A stretch of DNA of 64,000 nt from Bradyrhizobium sp. WSM1417 (GCF_000515415.1 NZ_KI911783.1:7675831-7739830), one strand, 5' to 3'; counted from the first letter of the stretch, positions 24,616 through 33,689 are shown. Notes: generated from the letters alone by a model not told the origin. Program-made: numbers and translations.

Positions 24616-26085
24616 ATGGCATTTAGTTTCCAGGATATGGTCGAAGAAGCGCGCCTGTCGGCGAGGGCGCTGATCGACTATGGCGAGCACTTCTTCAATC
24701 CGACCGTGCGGCTCGGGGTCACCGGCCTGTCGCGGGCCGGTAAGACGGTGTTCATCACCGCGCTGATCCACGGTCTGACGCGCGGTGGTCGGTTTCCGGT
24801 ATTCGAGGCCTATTCATCCGGGCGGATCGCGCGGGCGCATCTGGCGCCGCAGCCGGACGACGCCGTGCCGCGCTTTGCCTATGAGAGCCATCTGCGCGCG
24901 CTGATCGAGGAGCGGCGCTGGCCGAGCTCGACCGTCGACATCAGCGAGCTCAGGCTCGTCATCGACTACCAGCGCCCGAACGGCGCCGACCGCACGCTGA
25001 CGCTCGACATCGTCGACTATCCCGGCGAGTGGCTGCTTGACCTGCCGCTGCTTCAGAAGAGTTTTGAGCAATGGTCGGCCGAAAGTCTCGCGCTGTCGCG
25101 CGAGGCGCCGCGCGTCCATCTTGCCGCGGACTGGCACGCGCATCTCGCAACCCTCAAGCCCGAGGCGCGCGAGGACGAGCAGGCGACGCTCACGGCCGCA
25201 AAGCTGTTCAGGGGCTATCTGCAAGGCTGCCGCGACGAGCGGTTTGCGATGAGCCTGCTGCCGCCCGGCCGCTTCCTGATGCCGGGCAATCTCGCCGACA
25301 CACCGGCGCTGACCTTTGCGCCGCTTGACGTGCCCGCGGGCGGCCAGGCGCCGGAGGGATCACTGTGGGCGATGATGGTACGCCGCTACGAGGCCTACAA
25401 GGACGTCGTGGTGCGGCCGTTCTTCCGGGATCATTTTGCCCGGCTCGATCGCCAGATCGTGCTGGCCGACGCGCTCGCCGCGTTCAACGCCGGCCCCGAA
25501 GCGCTGCACGATCTCGAAGCCGCGCTCGCGGGCATTCTCGACTGCTTCAACATCGGCCGCAGCACGATCCTCTCCGGCCTGTTCCGGCCGCGGATCGACC
25601 GCGTGCTGTTCGCGGCGACCAAGGCGGATCATCTGCATCATTCCAGCCATGACCGGCTCGAGGCCGTGCTGCGCCGCGCGGTGACCCGCGCCGTTGCCCG
25701 CGCGGAAACGACCGGGGCGGAGATCGACGTCGTCGCGCTCGCCGCCGTCCGCGCCACGCGCGAGGCGCAGGTCGCGCATGGCCGTGACAAATTGCCGTCG
25801 ATCTTGGGAACGCCGGCCGCCGGCGAAAGCGCCGGCGGCGAGTTCTTCGACGGCAACACCGAGGTGGCAACCTTTCCGGGCGACCTGCCGCTGGATCCCG
25901 AGCCGCTGTTCAACGGCACCGACGCGTTCCGCGGGCTCTCGACCGAGGCCGCCGGGAAGAGCGATTTTCGCTTCCTGCGTTTCCGTCCGCCAAAGCTCGA
26001 ACGCGAGGGGGCCGACCAGCCGGCGCTGCCCCACATCCGCCTCGACCGTGCCTTGCAGTTCCTGATCGGAGACAAATTGTCATGA
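24616..26085 (+). CDS. ycjX: YcjX-like P-loop ATPase/GTPase
   Basis: 489 residues. The Walker A motif GLSRAGKT is at 37-44. A DIVDYPGEWLLDLPLL segment acts as the Walker B/switch region. The remainder matches the YcjX family (DUF463). It overlaps ycjF by 4 bases (ATGA), so the two are translationally coupled, as in other proteobacteria. In enterobacteria the pair belongs to the phage-shock/cell-envelope stress group; no psp genes are visible here. The partner YcjF is a membrane protein, so YcjX may dock there. Confidence 0.85.
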   Translation: MAFSFQDMVEEARLSARALIDYGEHFFNPTVRLGVTGLSRAGKTVFITALIHGLTRGGRFPVFEAYSSGRIARAHLAPQPDDAVPRFAYESHLRALIEERRWPSSTVDISELRLVIDYQRPNGADRTLTLDIVDYPGEWLLDLPLLQKSFEQWSAESLALSREAPRVHLAADWHAHLATLKPEAREDEQATLTAAKLFRGYLQGCRDERFAMSLLPPGRFLMPGNLADTPALTFAPLDVPAGGQAPEGSLWAMMVRRYEAYKDVVVRPFFRDHFARLDRQIVLADALAAFNAGPEALHDLEAALAGILDCFNIGRSTILSGLFRPRIDRVLFAATKADHLHHSSHDRLEAVLRRAVTRAVARAETTGAEIDVVALAAVRATREAQVAHGRDKLPSILGTPAAGESAGGEFFDGNTEVATFPGDLPLDPEPLFNGTDAFRGLSTEAAGKSDFRFLRFRPPKLEREGADQPALPHIRLDRALQFLIGDKLS

Positions 26086-27107
26086 ACGACCGATCAAAGT
26101 CACGGCGACCGGCGACGTTCCGGCTCGACGACCCCGGCGTCGTCGTTACCGGGGCCGACGAGACGACCCGGCTCGGCCGCACCACCATCCAGATCACGCC
26201 GGAGCCGGATCCGGCGAATTTGCCGGTGCCGATCGCAGCGACGCTTCCGACGCGACGCGGCTTTCCCTGGGGCACATTGTTCTGGTCCGGCGTTGCCGGG
26301 CTGACGCTGCTCGGGGTCGGACTCGGCGTCGTCCGTCTGATCGAGGATCTGTTCGCGCGCAGCGAAAGCCTCGGCTTCGTCGGACTGGCGCTTGCCTTCG
26401 TCACAGCACTTGCGCTCGCGGTGGTGACCGGACGCGAGGCGTTCGGGCTGGCGCGGCTGGCAACCATCGAAAAACTGCATCAGCGCGCGGCCGCCGTCCT
26501 TGCCAGCGACGACCGCAAGGAGAGCCGAATCATCGTGCAGGATCTGCTCAAGATTGCACATCAGAACCCGCAGCTCGCGCGCGCCCGTGCCGCACTGGAG
26601 AGCCACGCCGGGGAGATTATCGACGGCGCCGACATGATCCGGCTCGCCGAGCGCGAATTGATGTCGCCGCTGGACATCGAGGCGCGGCGGCTGGTGTCGT
26701 CAGCCGCGCAGAAGGTCTCGATCGTGACAGCGGTTTCGCCGCGCGCGCTGATCGACGTGTTGTTCGTGTTCGTGGCGTCGCTGCGCCTGATCCGCCAGCT
26801 CGCTTTTCTCTATGGCGGGCGTCCCGGCGCGCTCGGCATGATCCGCCTGCTCCGCCACGTCATCGCCCATCTCGCCATTACCGGCGGCATGGCCGCGAGT
26901 GACAGCCTGGTGCAGCAGATGCTCGGCCACGGCATTGCGGCGAAGCTGTCGCAGCGGCTGGGCGAAGGCATGCTGAATGGATTGCTGACGGCGCGGCTGG
27001 GCCTCGCCGCGATCGACGTCACACGGCCGCTGCCGTTCGCGGCACTGCCGCCGCCGAAGCTGTCGGATCTCGCCACGGATCTGCTGCGGAAGAAGGAAGA
27101 GGAGTGA
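26082..27107 (+). CDS. ycjF: YcjF-like membrane protein (DUF697/TIGR01620)
   Basis: 341 residues. A charged N-terminus is followed by two transmembrane helices (GTLFWSGVAGLTLLGVGLGVV and FVGLALAFVTALALAVVT), then a helical DUF697-like domain (VSSAAQKVSIVTAVSPRALIDVLFVFVASLRLI). It is coupled to ycjX by a 4-base overlap. Its last 408 bases are overlapped on the other strand by the run-on frame of the GT39 gene. The coding sequence itself looks intact. Confidence 0.85.
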   Translation: MNDRSKSRRPATFRLDDPGVVVTGADETTRLGRTTIQITPEPDPANLPVPIAATLPTRRGFPWGTLFWSGVAGLTLLGVGLGVVRLIEDLFARSESLGFVGLALAFVTALALAVVTGREAFGLARLATIEKLHQRAAAVLASDDRKESRIIVQDLLKIAHQNPQLARARAALESHAGEIIDGADMIRLAERELMSPLDIEARRLVSSAAQKVSIVTAVSPRALIDVLFVFVASLRLIRQLAFLYGGRPGALGMIRLLRHVIAHLAITGGMAASDSLVQQMLGHGIAAKLSQRLGEGMLNGLLTARLGLAAIDVTRPLPFAALPPPKLSDLATDLLRKKEEE

Positions 27108-28679
27108 TCTTTCGCCTCTCCCCGCACGCGGGGAGAGGGAGAGGGCCAGCACGCGCCACTGGAACAGCGGCGAGTTCGTCGGCGGCGACAGCTCCGGCGT
27201 CCAGCCTGAGAGCTTCTCCAGCACATAATTGTCCATCACGAGACCCCGCCAGCGGCGCTCGACTTGACCGAGCGGCTCGCGCTTGGCGGGGATGTTCTCC
27301 CACAGCGATGAGCGGTCGTCCGGTTCTCGCCCAACATAAATGCCGGCGTGGCCCTTGATCCGGTCTAGGCCGGGATCACGAAAGTCCTGGAAGCGGCCGC
27401 GCTCGTTGATCTCGATCACGGGCACGCGGCCCCTAAACAGCCAGCGCATCATGGCATAGGTGCGGTAGTCCGTCGTGGCGATCCAGGTCGCGCCGGTCTC
27501 GTCCAATGCGGCCTGTGCGCGCGCGGCGACCTGCTCGTAGCCGGACTCGGCACCGATCGGATCAATCTTGCCGAGAAAATTCCAAGGCGCGGCGACGTAA
27601 TAGAGGAACACGATGACAACAAAAGCGATGCCCGAGACCACCGCCGTGTTGGCCCAGAACAGCGACGCCCTGATCATCCGCGCCGATCTTCCTTCGCCCG
27701 ACAACATGGTGAGGTTGACAGCGGCGGCGGCGAAACCGACCGGCCACATGAACATCGGCCAGGTGTCGCCGACGCGGAGGGTCAGGGATTTCGCGAGAAA
27801 ATAGAGAAACGGCACCAGGACCGCGGTCGACAACAAAATCGCGACCGGCTCGCGCGTGCGATAGCCGCGCCACGCCGTCATCACCACCCCCGTCAGCACC
27901 ACCGGCAGCATGACGAAGCCGACCAGACCGAATTGGAGGCCGATGTAATCGCCGAAGGTGCGGAGCGAGATGCCGTAGCTGGTGGTGGCGCGCACGCCCT
28001 GGAAGCGGATCGCGGCCCAGTCGTGTTGCACGTTCCAGATCAGGACAGGCGAGAATACGGCGATTGCGATCAGGATCGCGAAATACGGATAGGGGCTGCG
28101 CAGCCAGCGCCAGCGCCAATCCGGCACCAGCAGAAAGGCGGCAACCGCCGGCGCGAACATGATCACGGTGAATTTCGACAGCATCGCCAGCCCGGCGAAC
28201 AGGCCGGCCGCGAGCCACCAGCGGCCATCGCCGCCCTGCGCAAGCCGCACCAGGCACCACATCATCGCCACCGCAAACGGGATCATGGCGACATCGGGCG
28301 CGACCTTGGCCATCAGCAGGCCGTAATAGAGCGCGGCCTCCGGCATCAGCACCGCGAGCACGACGGCGCGCACATCATGGGTGAGGCGGCGGACGATATC
28401 GGCGAGCAGGAGCTGCGTCACCAGCATCGCGACGATGCCGCCGAAGCGCACACCGAGCGGGGTGTCGCCGAAGATCGCGGTGCCGAACCGGATCAGCCAG
28501 GCGATCCCGGGGGGATGATCCAGGAAGCTGAGCGCCGTCTCCTGCGACCAGGTCCAGTAATAGGCCTCGTCCGTGCGCAGCTCGATGGCCGAGGCGTAGG
28601 CGATGCGCAGCAGCGTCATCGCGGCGATGATCGCCGCGGCCATGACGAACGGCCGGCGCGCCGCGCCAGCGGGGGGCAT
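26700..28679 (-). CDS. Glycosyltransferase family 39-like (ArnT-type) membrane protein with antisense run-on tail
   Basis: 659 residues from ATG 28679 (MPPAGAARRPF). The first 370 residues hold about ten transmembrane helices and the ELRTDEAYYWTWSQ motif, whose acidic pair is typical of GT39/GT83 enzymes. A soluble part follows (YEQVAARAQAALDETGATWI to VLEKLSGWTPEL). These enzymes transfer sugars from polyprenyl carriers in the periplasm. The normal C-terminus appears to end near PLFQWRVLA. From there the frame enters the family A repeat (27145-27115) and continues antisense to ycjF for about 137 codons. That tail has no hydrophobic pattern and looks non-native. An upstream GTG start near 28703 is possible. 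Confidence 0.8.
   Translation of the reverse strand: MPPAGAARRPFVMAAAIIAAMTLLRIAYASAIELRTDEAYYWTWSQETALSFLDHPPGIAWLIRFGTAIFGDTPLGVRFGGIVAMLVTQLLLADIVRRLTHDVRAVVLAVLMPEAALYYGLLMAKVAPDVAMIPFAVAMMWCLVRLAQGGDGRWWLAAGLFAGLAMLSKFTVIMFAPAVAAFLLVPDWRWRWLRSPYPYFAILIAIAVFSPVLIWNVQHDWAAIRFQGVRATTSYGISLRTFGDYIGLQFGLVGFVMLPVVLTGVVMTAWRGYRTREPVAILLSTAVLVPFLYFLAKSLTLRVGDTWPMFMWPVGFAAAAVNLTMLSGEGRSARMIRASLFWANTAVVSGIAFVVIVFLYYVAAPWNFLGKIDPIGAESGYEQVAARAQAALDETGATWIATTDYRTYAMMRWLFRGRVPVIEINERGRFQDFRDPGLDRIKGHAGIYVGREPDDRSSLWENIPAKREPLGQVERRWRGLVMDNYVLEKLSGWTPELSPPTNSPLFQWRVLALSLSPRAGRGERSLLFLLPQQIRGEIRQLRRRQCRERQRPCDVDRGEAQPRRQQSIQHAFAQPLRQLRRNAVAEHLLHQAVTRGHAAGNGEMGDDVAEQADHAERAGTPAIEKSELADQAQRRHEHEQHVDQRARRNRCHDRDLLRG
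27115..27145. repeat. Partial family A repeat at the GT39 3' end
   Basis: CCTCTCCCCGCACGCGGGGAGAGGG is a single hairpin just after the ycjF stop. On the minus strand it lies in frame with the GT39 gene and encodes LSLSPRAGRGE, the translation typical of family A copies. No stop codon follows in that frame until 26700. Confidence 0.75.
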
Positions 28680-28775
28680 CGTGATGTCGGGAGCTGTCGT
28701 CACGGCGGCGCTTTTCGCCAACCTGGGAGGGGGAGTCAATGTTGGGGGGACCGAAGCTGGGACCGCATACACCGC

Positions 28776-28910
28776 TGTCGTCCCGGGGCGCGACGCAGTC
28801 GCGAGCCCGGGACCCATAACCACAGGAAGGGGTTCGGCGCGAGCTGATAACCACGAGCCGTCGCCAAACTTTGCCCTGTGGTTATGGGTCCCGGCCTTCG
28901 CCGGGACGAC
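28776..28910. repeat. Composite inverted repeat (family C)
   Basis: GTCGTCCCGGGGCGCGACG ... GGGACCCATAACCAC faces GTGGTTATGGGTCCCGGCCT-TCGCCGGGACGAC, with an inner CGTCGCCAAAC. It fills much of the 384-base gap between the GT39 gene and the cyclase. I see no further gene in the gap. Confidence 0.85.
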
Positions 28911-29063
28911 AGCGGAGGGGATTGGCGGGCACGGCGCTCAAGTGCGCTTTTGCCTACCCTACGATTTCGTAACCTTGCCGCGGATGTGATCCCGCAAGCT
29001 GGCCATCCCCGGAATTAAACGCGACGCTGGCTGTTCTCCTTCATGAACTGATACAACAGAATC

Positions 29064-30797
29064 ATGGCCGCAACCGCATCCTCACGATTTTCCGAGCTTT
29101 CCCGCGCCATCAGCGTGCGCCAGGTGCGGCTGGTTTGCGGCGTCATCCTGTTCGCTTATGTGGTCAGCCATTTCCTCAACCATGCGCTCGGCAACATCTC
29201 GGTCGATGCCATGGAGATCGGGGTCTACTACCACACGCTGTTCTGGCAGTTCCTGCCGGTTGCGATCACGTTCTACACGGCGGCGCTCACGCATATGGGG
29301 CTCGGCATCTACGCATTGTATCTGCGCCGGCAGTTCCGCTGGCGGACGGTCGAGCCGCTGCAGCTCGTGCTGGGCTTGAGCATCCCCGCGCTGGTCATGG
29401 GGCATGTGATCGGCGTGCGGCTCGGGCAGACGCTGTACGGGCACCAGAAACTCTATCCGCAGGAACTCTATCTGTTCTTCGTCGCGTCGAATCGTATCTG
29501 GACGATGACGATCCTGCTTCTCATCGCCTGGGTGCACGGCTGCATCGGCATCTATTTCTGGCTTCGCCTCAAACCGTTCTTCACGCGCGCGGCGCCCTAT
29601 CTGCTCGCGGCGGCCGTGCTGATCCCGACGCTGTCGCTGCTGGGCGTCTACCAGGGTGGCCGCAGCGTCGAGATCGAGGCCGACGACGGGGAATGGCGGA
29701 CGCATAATCTCACGCGGCGCCAGGTCGGCACGGCTGCCGAGGCCACGACGCTCGACCGCATCACCGGCGGCCTCACCGCCGGTTATCTCGGATTGCTCGC
29801 CTTGGCGCTGGCCGCACGCGGCGTGCGGGCCTTGCGCGAACGACGCGGTGGCATGATCGCGCTGTCCTACGGCAACGGCAAGACGGTGCGCGTCCCCAAG
29901 GGCCTCTCCGTGCTGGAAGCGAGCCTGCGCCACAATGTGCCGCATGCCAGCGTCTGCGGCGGCCGCGCCCGCTGCTCGACCTGTCGCATCCGCATCATCG
30001 GCGATCATGACGCCCTGCCCGAGCCGTCGCAGCGCGAGGCGTTCGTGCTCACCCGCGTCGGCACCAGCGACCCCTCGATCAGGCTCGCCTGCCAGCTGCG
30101 GCCGACGTCGGATCTCTCCTTCTTCCAGCTCTTCACCGCGCATACTCTGACGGCGAGCACACGGGCCTCGACGCCCGCCAGAATCGGCCAGGAGCGCTAT
30201 CTCGTCAGCCTGTTCGTGGACATGCGCGGCTCGACGCAGCTGGCCGAGAAGCGGCTGCCGTTCGACACCGTGTTCATCGTCAACCGCTTCCTCGGCGCCG
30301 TCTCGCAGGCCGTGATCGAGAATGGCGGCCAGCCGAACCAGTTCGTCGGCGACGGCATGCTGGCGCTGTTCGGGTTGAGCGCCGATCCGCAAGAGGCCTG
30401 CCGGCAGTCGCTGAAGGCCGCCGCCGGTATCGCCAGGCAAATCGACGATCTCAACGAGCTCCTGAGCCACGATCTGCGCCAGCCGATCCGCTTCGGCATC
30501 GGCATCCACGGCGGCGAGGTCATCATCGGCGACATCGGTTATCGCGATCACATCGTGTTCACGGCGCTGGGCGACGCCGTCAACGTCGCGGCCCGCCTCC
30601 AGGACATGACCAAGACACTGGCCTGCGAAGCGATCGTCTCGGAGGAAGTCCGCCGCACCGCGGGCCTTGCCGACGATGCGCTGCCGCAGCAGGAGGTCGC
30701 GATCCGCGGCCGCGACGAACCGATGGCCGTGCGCGTTGTCGCGGACGCCAGGGCGCTGTCGGTGCTGGTTGATCAGGGCGAACGCGTCGCGGCGTGA
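29064..30797 (+). CDS. Adenylate cyclase with haem-b-type membrane anchor and [2Fe-2S] domain
   Basis: 577 residues in three parts. Residues 20-255 hold six or seven membrane helices with histidines at 36, 40, 57, 77, 114, 127 and 158, resembling the anchor of diheme succinate:quinone oxidoreductases. Residues 263-350 form a ferredoxin domain with Cys298-x5-Cys304-x2-Cys307-x35-Cys343, the adrenodoxin spacing. Residues 378-560 are a class III cyclase domain with Asp386 (LFVDMRGST) and Asp430 (FVGDGMLALFG) as metal ligands. The Sinorhizobium meliloti enzyme CyaC is known as a redox-regulated cyclase with a diheme anchor. This protein probably makes cAMP in response to quinone or redox state. 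It is monocistronic. Confidence 0.88.
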   Translation: MAATASSRFSELSRAISVRQVRLVCGVILFAYVVSHFLNHALGNISVDAMEIGVYYHTLFWQFLPVAITFYTAALTHMGLGIYALYLRRQFRWRTVEPLQLVLGLSIPALVMGHVIGVRLGQTLYGHQKLYPQELYLFFVASNRIWTMTILLLIAWVHGCIGIYFWLRLKPFFTRAAPYLLAAAVLIPTLSLLGVYQGGRSVEIEADDGEWRTHNLTRRQVGTAAEATTLDRITGGLTAGYLGLLALALAARGVRALRERRGGMIALSYGNGKTVRVPKGLSVLEASLRHNVPHASVCGGRARCSTCRIRIIGDHDALPEPSQREAFVLTRVGTSDPSIRLACQLRPTSDLSFFQLFTAHTLTASTRASTPARIGQERYLVSLFVDMRGSTQLAEKRLPFDTVFIVNRFLGAVSQAVIENGGQPNQFVGDGMLALFGLSADPQEACRQSLKAAAGIARQIDDLNELLSHDLRQPIRFGIGIHGGEVIIGDIGYRDHIVFTALGDAVNVAARLQDMTKTLACEAIVSEEVRRTAGLADDALPQQEVAIRGRDEPMAVRVVADARALSVLVDQGERVAA

Positions 30798-30805
30798 TTT
30801 CTTTA

Positions 30806-30946
30806 CCTCTCCCCGCTTGCGGGGAGAGGTCGGAATTCGCGCATAGCGCGGATTCCGGGTGAGGGGGTACAGGTCTCGCGGCAGTCGCACGTGTGGAGAG
30901 AGGCCCCTCACCCCAACCCTCTCCCCGTAAGAACGGGGCGAGGGAG
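30806..30946. repeat. Paired palindromic repeats (family A)
   Basis: CCTCTCCCCGCTTGCGGGGA-GAGG at the left and CCCCTCACCCCAACCCTCTC ... GGGGCGAGGGAG at the right face each other. The rest of the gap to sorA (30947-31129) has a weak TTGACT-N17-ACACAT promoter-like pair starting at 31044 and no gene. Confidence 0.8.
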
Positions 30947-31129
30947 CGTACCTTCACCGCGGCGACGGCCCAGCTCAATCTCGTCACCGCGTAACACCGG
31001 CTTGCTGCAACGCAGCGGCATGGGCCTGCTGCGAAAGCACGAATTGACTTCAACCGAGTCGTTGCGACACATGAGTGCGAGATCGCGGTGATGACCGTGA
31101 TCCACCGAAAAGCTCCGGGAGGAGACCAC

Positions 31130-32329
31130 ATGTTCGATCGACGCGACCTGCTCAAAGGAGCGGGCCTTGCCGCTGTTGCGACTGCACTGAACTCGACCAA
31201 AGCGCTGGCACTCGACACCGTCGCCCTGCCCTTCGCCAATGGCGAACGTCCCTTGGTGAAATATCCGCAGAAGCGGCCGATGATCGGCCTGACCAGCCGC
31301 CCGCCGCAGCTCGAAACGCCGTTCGCGGTATTCAACGACGGCCCGATCACGCCGAATAACGCGTTCTTCGTGCGCTATCACCTGTCCGACCTGCCCTACA
31401 GTCTCGACCCCGACAAGTTCACGCTCGAGGTCAAGGGCAAGGTCGACAAGCCGCTCAAGCTGTCGCTGAAGGACATAAGGAAGATGAAGGCGACCGAGAT
31501 CGTCGCCGTCAACCAGTGCTCCGGCAACAGCCGCGGCTTCCTGGATCCGCGCGTGGCCGGGGGCCAGCTCGCCAACGGTGCGATGGGCAATGCGCGCTGG
31601 CGCGGCGTGCCGCTGAAGGCGGTGCTAGCGATGGCGGGCGTGCAGAGCGGCGCCAAGCAGGTCACCTTCAACGGCATGGACGGTCCGGTCAGCGACAAGA
31701 CGCCCGATTTCGTCAAGGCGCTCGATATCGATCACGCGAGCGACGGCGAGGTGATGCTGGCCTATGGCATGAACGGCGAGGACCTGCCGTTCCTCAACGG
31801 CTTTCCGCTGCGCCTGATCGTGCCCGGCTATTTCGGCACCTATTGGGTCAAGCACGTCAACGAGATCACCGTCATCGACAATGTCTATGACGGCTTCTGG
31901 ATGAAGTCGGCCTACCGCATTCCGGACACGCCGAACAATGCGGTCGAGCCGGGCACCGCACCGAAGGCGACGATCCCGATCAACCGCTTCACCATCCGTT
32001 CCTTCATCACCAGCGTCCCCGACGGAGCCAAGCTGAAAGCAGGCGGCACGACGCTGCGCGGCATCGCCTTCGACGGCGGCAAGGGCATCAAGGAGGTCGC
32101 GGTCTCCACCGACGGCGGCAAAACCTGGACCAACGCCAGGCTCGGCAAGGACCTCGGCAAATACTCGTTCCGTGAATGGACGCTGCCGGTGAAGCTCGCG
32201 GCGGGCTCGCACGAGCTCAAGGTGCGCGCCACCGGCAATGGCGGCGAAACCCAGCCGGATACGCCGCGCTGGAATCCGGCGGGTTATCTACGCAACGTCG
32301 TCGAAACCGTCCGCGTCACCGTGGCTTGA
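31130..32329 (+). CDS. sorA: Sulfite dehydrogenase molybdenum subunit SorA
   Basis: 399 residues from ATG 31130, which follows a strong GGAGGA site. The N-terminus FDRRDLLKGAGLAAVA is a twin-arginine signal, so the folded protein goes to the periplasm. The sulfite-oxidase fold follows. Cys130 in AVNQCSGNSRGF is the expected molybdenum ligand, and GFPLRLIVPGYFGTYWVKH belongs to the cofactor domain. The C-terminal dimerisation domain includes IKEVAVSTDGGKTW. It oxidises sulfite to sulfate and passes electrons to the cytochrome subunit, whose gene starts 11 bases downstream. The twin genes match the sorAB arrangement. Confidence 0.92.
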   Translation: MFDRRDLLKGAGLAAVATALNSTKALALDTVALPFANGERPLVKYPQKRPMIGLTSRPPQLETPFAVFNDGPITPNNAFFVRYHLSDLPYSLDPDKFTLEVKGKVDKPLKLSLKDIRKMKATEIVAVNQCSGNSRGFLDPRVAGGQLANGAMGNARWRGVPLKAVLAMAGVQSGAKQVTFNGMDGPVSDKTPDFVKALDIDHASDGEVMLAYGMNGEDLPFLNGFPLRLIVPGYFGTYWVKHVNEITVIDNVYDGFWMKSAYRIPDTPNNAVEPGTAPKATIPINRFTIRSFITSVPDGAKLKAGGTTLRGIAFDGGKGIKEVAVSTDGGKTWTNARLGKDLGKYSFREWTLPVKLAAGSHELKVRATGNGGETQPDTPRWNPAGYLRNVVETVRVTVA

Positions 32330-32340
32330 GGGGAATGATC

Positions 32341-32649
32341 ATGCAGCGCACCGTTTTCCTCACCATCACGCTCGCCCTCGCCGCCGTGGTGGGTTCTGCA
32401 CTTGCAGCACCGGTCAATTACAAGACCCCCGATGAGGTCGCGGCGTTCAAGCCCGGGCCCAATCTTGAAGTCGTGCAGGGCAATTGCAGCGCCTGCCACT
32501 CCGCCGACTACATCAACACGCAGCCGCCGATGAAGGACAAGAAAGGTTTCTGGCAGGCCGAGGTCACCAAGATGATCAAGGTCTATGGCGCCCCGATCGA
32601 CGATGCCGATGTCGGCAAGATCGTCGATTATCTGGCCACGACTTATTGA
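32341..32649 (+). CDS. sorB: Sulfite dehydrogenase cytochrome c subunit SorB
   Basis: 102 residues from ATG 32341, which is spaced about six bases after the GAGGGG site; an ATG at 32335 is too close to it. A signal peptide (to ALAAP) is followed by a single haem c site, Cys49-Ser-Ala-Cys52-His53, with Met64 (QPPMKDKKG) as the likely axial ligand. The protein would sit with SorA in the periplasm and hand electrons to the respiratory chain. It is small for the family but complete. Confidence 0.9.
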   Translation: MQRTVFLTITLALAAVVGSALAAPVNYKTPDEVAAFKPGPNLEVVQGNCSACHSADYINTQPPMKDKKGFWQAEVTKMIKVYGAPIDDADVGKIVDYLATTY

Positions 32650-32857
32650 CGGATGGCGCGCGGCGCGCGGACCAAGTGACCGCGAAACGGGCAAATCCGG
32701 CAAAAACGCCGCGAAGTTGAGCGGAATTCGGCGAAAGGCCGATGTGGTTTGAGCTACCAAGCCAGCCACATTCCGCGTATCGTATTAGGACCGAACCGGC
32801 CGGTTGGCGGGGACTGGCGGTTCGCGATCTCGGAGGAAGACCCGCGGAGAAGTCGTG

Positions 32858-33058
32858 ATGGCTAAAGGTACGGTCAAGTGGTTCAACCCGACGAAGGGTT
32901 ATGGATTTATCCAGCCTGCGTCGGGCGGCAAGGATGTGTTCGTGCATATCTCGGCAGTGCAGAAAGCCGGTCTGTCGTCCCTGAACGAAGGACAGACGGT
33001 GGAATATGAAGAGATCGCAAACCGAGGCAAAAGCTCCGCAGAGAACCTCAAAGTATAA
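32858..33058 (+). CDS. Cold-shock domain protein (CspA family)
   Basis: 66 residues from ATG 32858, with a GGAG site about nine bases upstream. RNP1 is KGYGFIQP and RNP2 is VFVHISAV, both intact. It has the standard one-domain size and binds single-stranded nucleic acid, melting RNA structure in the cytosol. The 208-base gap before it probably includes its leader, as csp genes often have long untranslated leaders, but I do not identify a defined thermosensor. A palindrome follows the stop. Confidence 0.92.
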   Translation: MAKGTVKWFNPTKGYGFIQPASGGKDVFVHISAVQKAGLSSLNEGQTVEYEEIANRGKSSAENLKV

Positions 33059-33077
33059 GCCCGCCGGCTGTTGCTAC

Positions 33078-33097
33078 CTCCCGGATCGATCCGGGAG
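33078..33097. terminator. Perfect 20-base palindrome after the cold-shock gene
   Basis: CTCCCGGATCGATCCGGGAG is its own reverse complement. It lies 20 bases after the csp stop and can form a hairpin in RNA. No U-tract follows, so it may be a processing or stability element, or a Rho-linked end, rather than an intrinsic terminator. Confidence 0.4.
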
Positions 33098-33227
33098 CCG
33101 GGCCAAGAAATTTCAGAAGACGGTCAGTGCATTCGACGACAGGCGTTGCGATTGCACACGGAAAACTATTTGCCCGCGAAGACCGCCCGTTCAACGCCAC
33201 AGCAATGACAATCGCGACGGCACTTCG

Positions 33228-33689
33228 TTAGTCCACCGGCAATGGTGCGTCGCGCTTGATCTCTTCCATCACCGCATAGGTTCGCGTTTCGCGCACGCCC
33301 GGCATCGACAGCAAGGTCTCGCCGAGGAAACGTCGATACGCGGTCATGTCTGCCAGCCGCGCCTTCACAAGATAGTCGAAGCCGCCGGCAACCATGTGAC
33401 ACTCCAGCACTTCGGGCGCGAGCTTCACCGCGCGGGCAAAACGCTCGAAATTGTCGGGCGTGGTCTTGTCGAGCAGCACTTCGACGAACACCAGGAGCCC
33501 AAGGCCGAGCCGGTGCGGGTTGAGCCGCGCGCCATAGCCTTCGATAAAGCCCTCTCGCTGCAAACGCTTCAGCCGTTCGCCAATCGAGGTCGGCGACAGC
33601 CCAATGCGTTCCGCGAGCTCGACATTGGCGATTCGCCCATCCTGCTGCAAAATCGAGAGGATTTTCCGGTCTGTTCGATCTAATTCCAT
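33228..33689 (-). CDS. putR: Lrp/AsnC-family regulator, PutR-like
   Basis: 153 residues. An N-terminal winged helix-turn-helix (LDRTDRKILSILQQDGRIANVELAERIGLS) is followed by an Lrp ligand domain that ends SMPGVRETRTYAVMEEIKRD. It is divergent from putA with 114 bases between the starts. In alphaproteobacteria the regulator placed here is PutR, which activates putA in response to proline. The role is drawn from position and family. Confidence 0.88.
   Translation of the reverse strand: MELDRTDRKILSILQQDGRIANVELAERIGLSPTSIGERLKRLQREGFIEGYGARLNPHRLGLGLLVFVEVLLDKTTPDNFERFARAVKLAPEVLECHMVAGGFDYLVKARLADMTAYRRFLGETLLSMPGVRETRTYAVMEEIKRDAPLPVD

Noticed and set aside
29082..30911. Very long open frame (609 codons) antisense to the cyclase gene
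   Set aside because: High GC content leaves few stops in this frame. The product is low-complexity and Arg/Ala/Gln-rich, with no family motif, while the plus-strand frame has clear catalytic residues.
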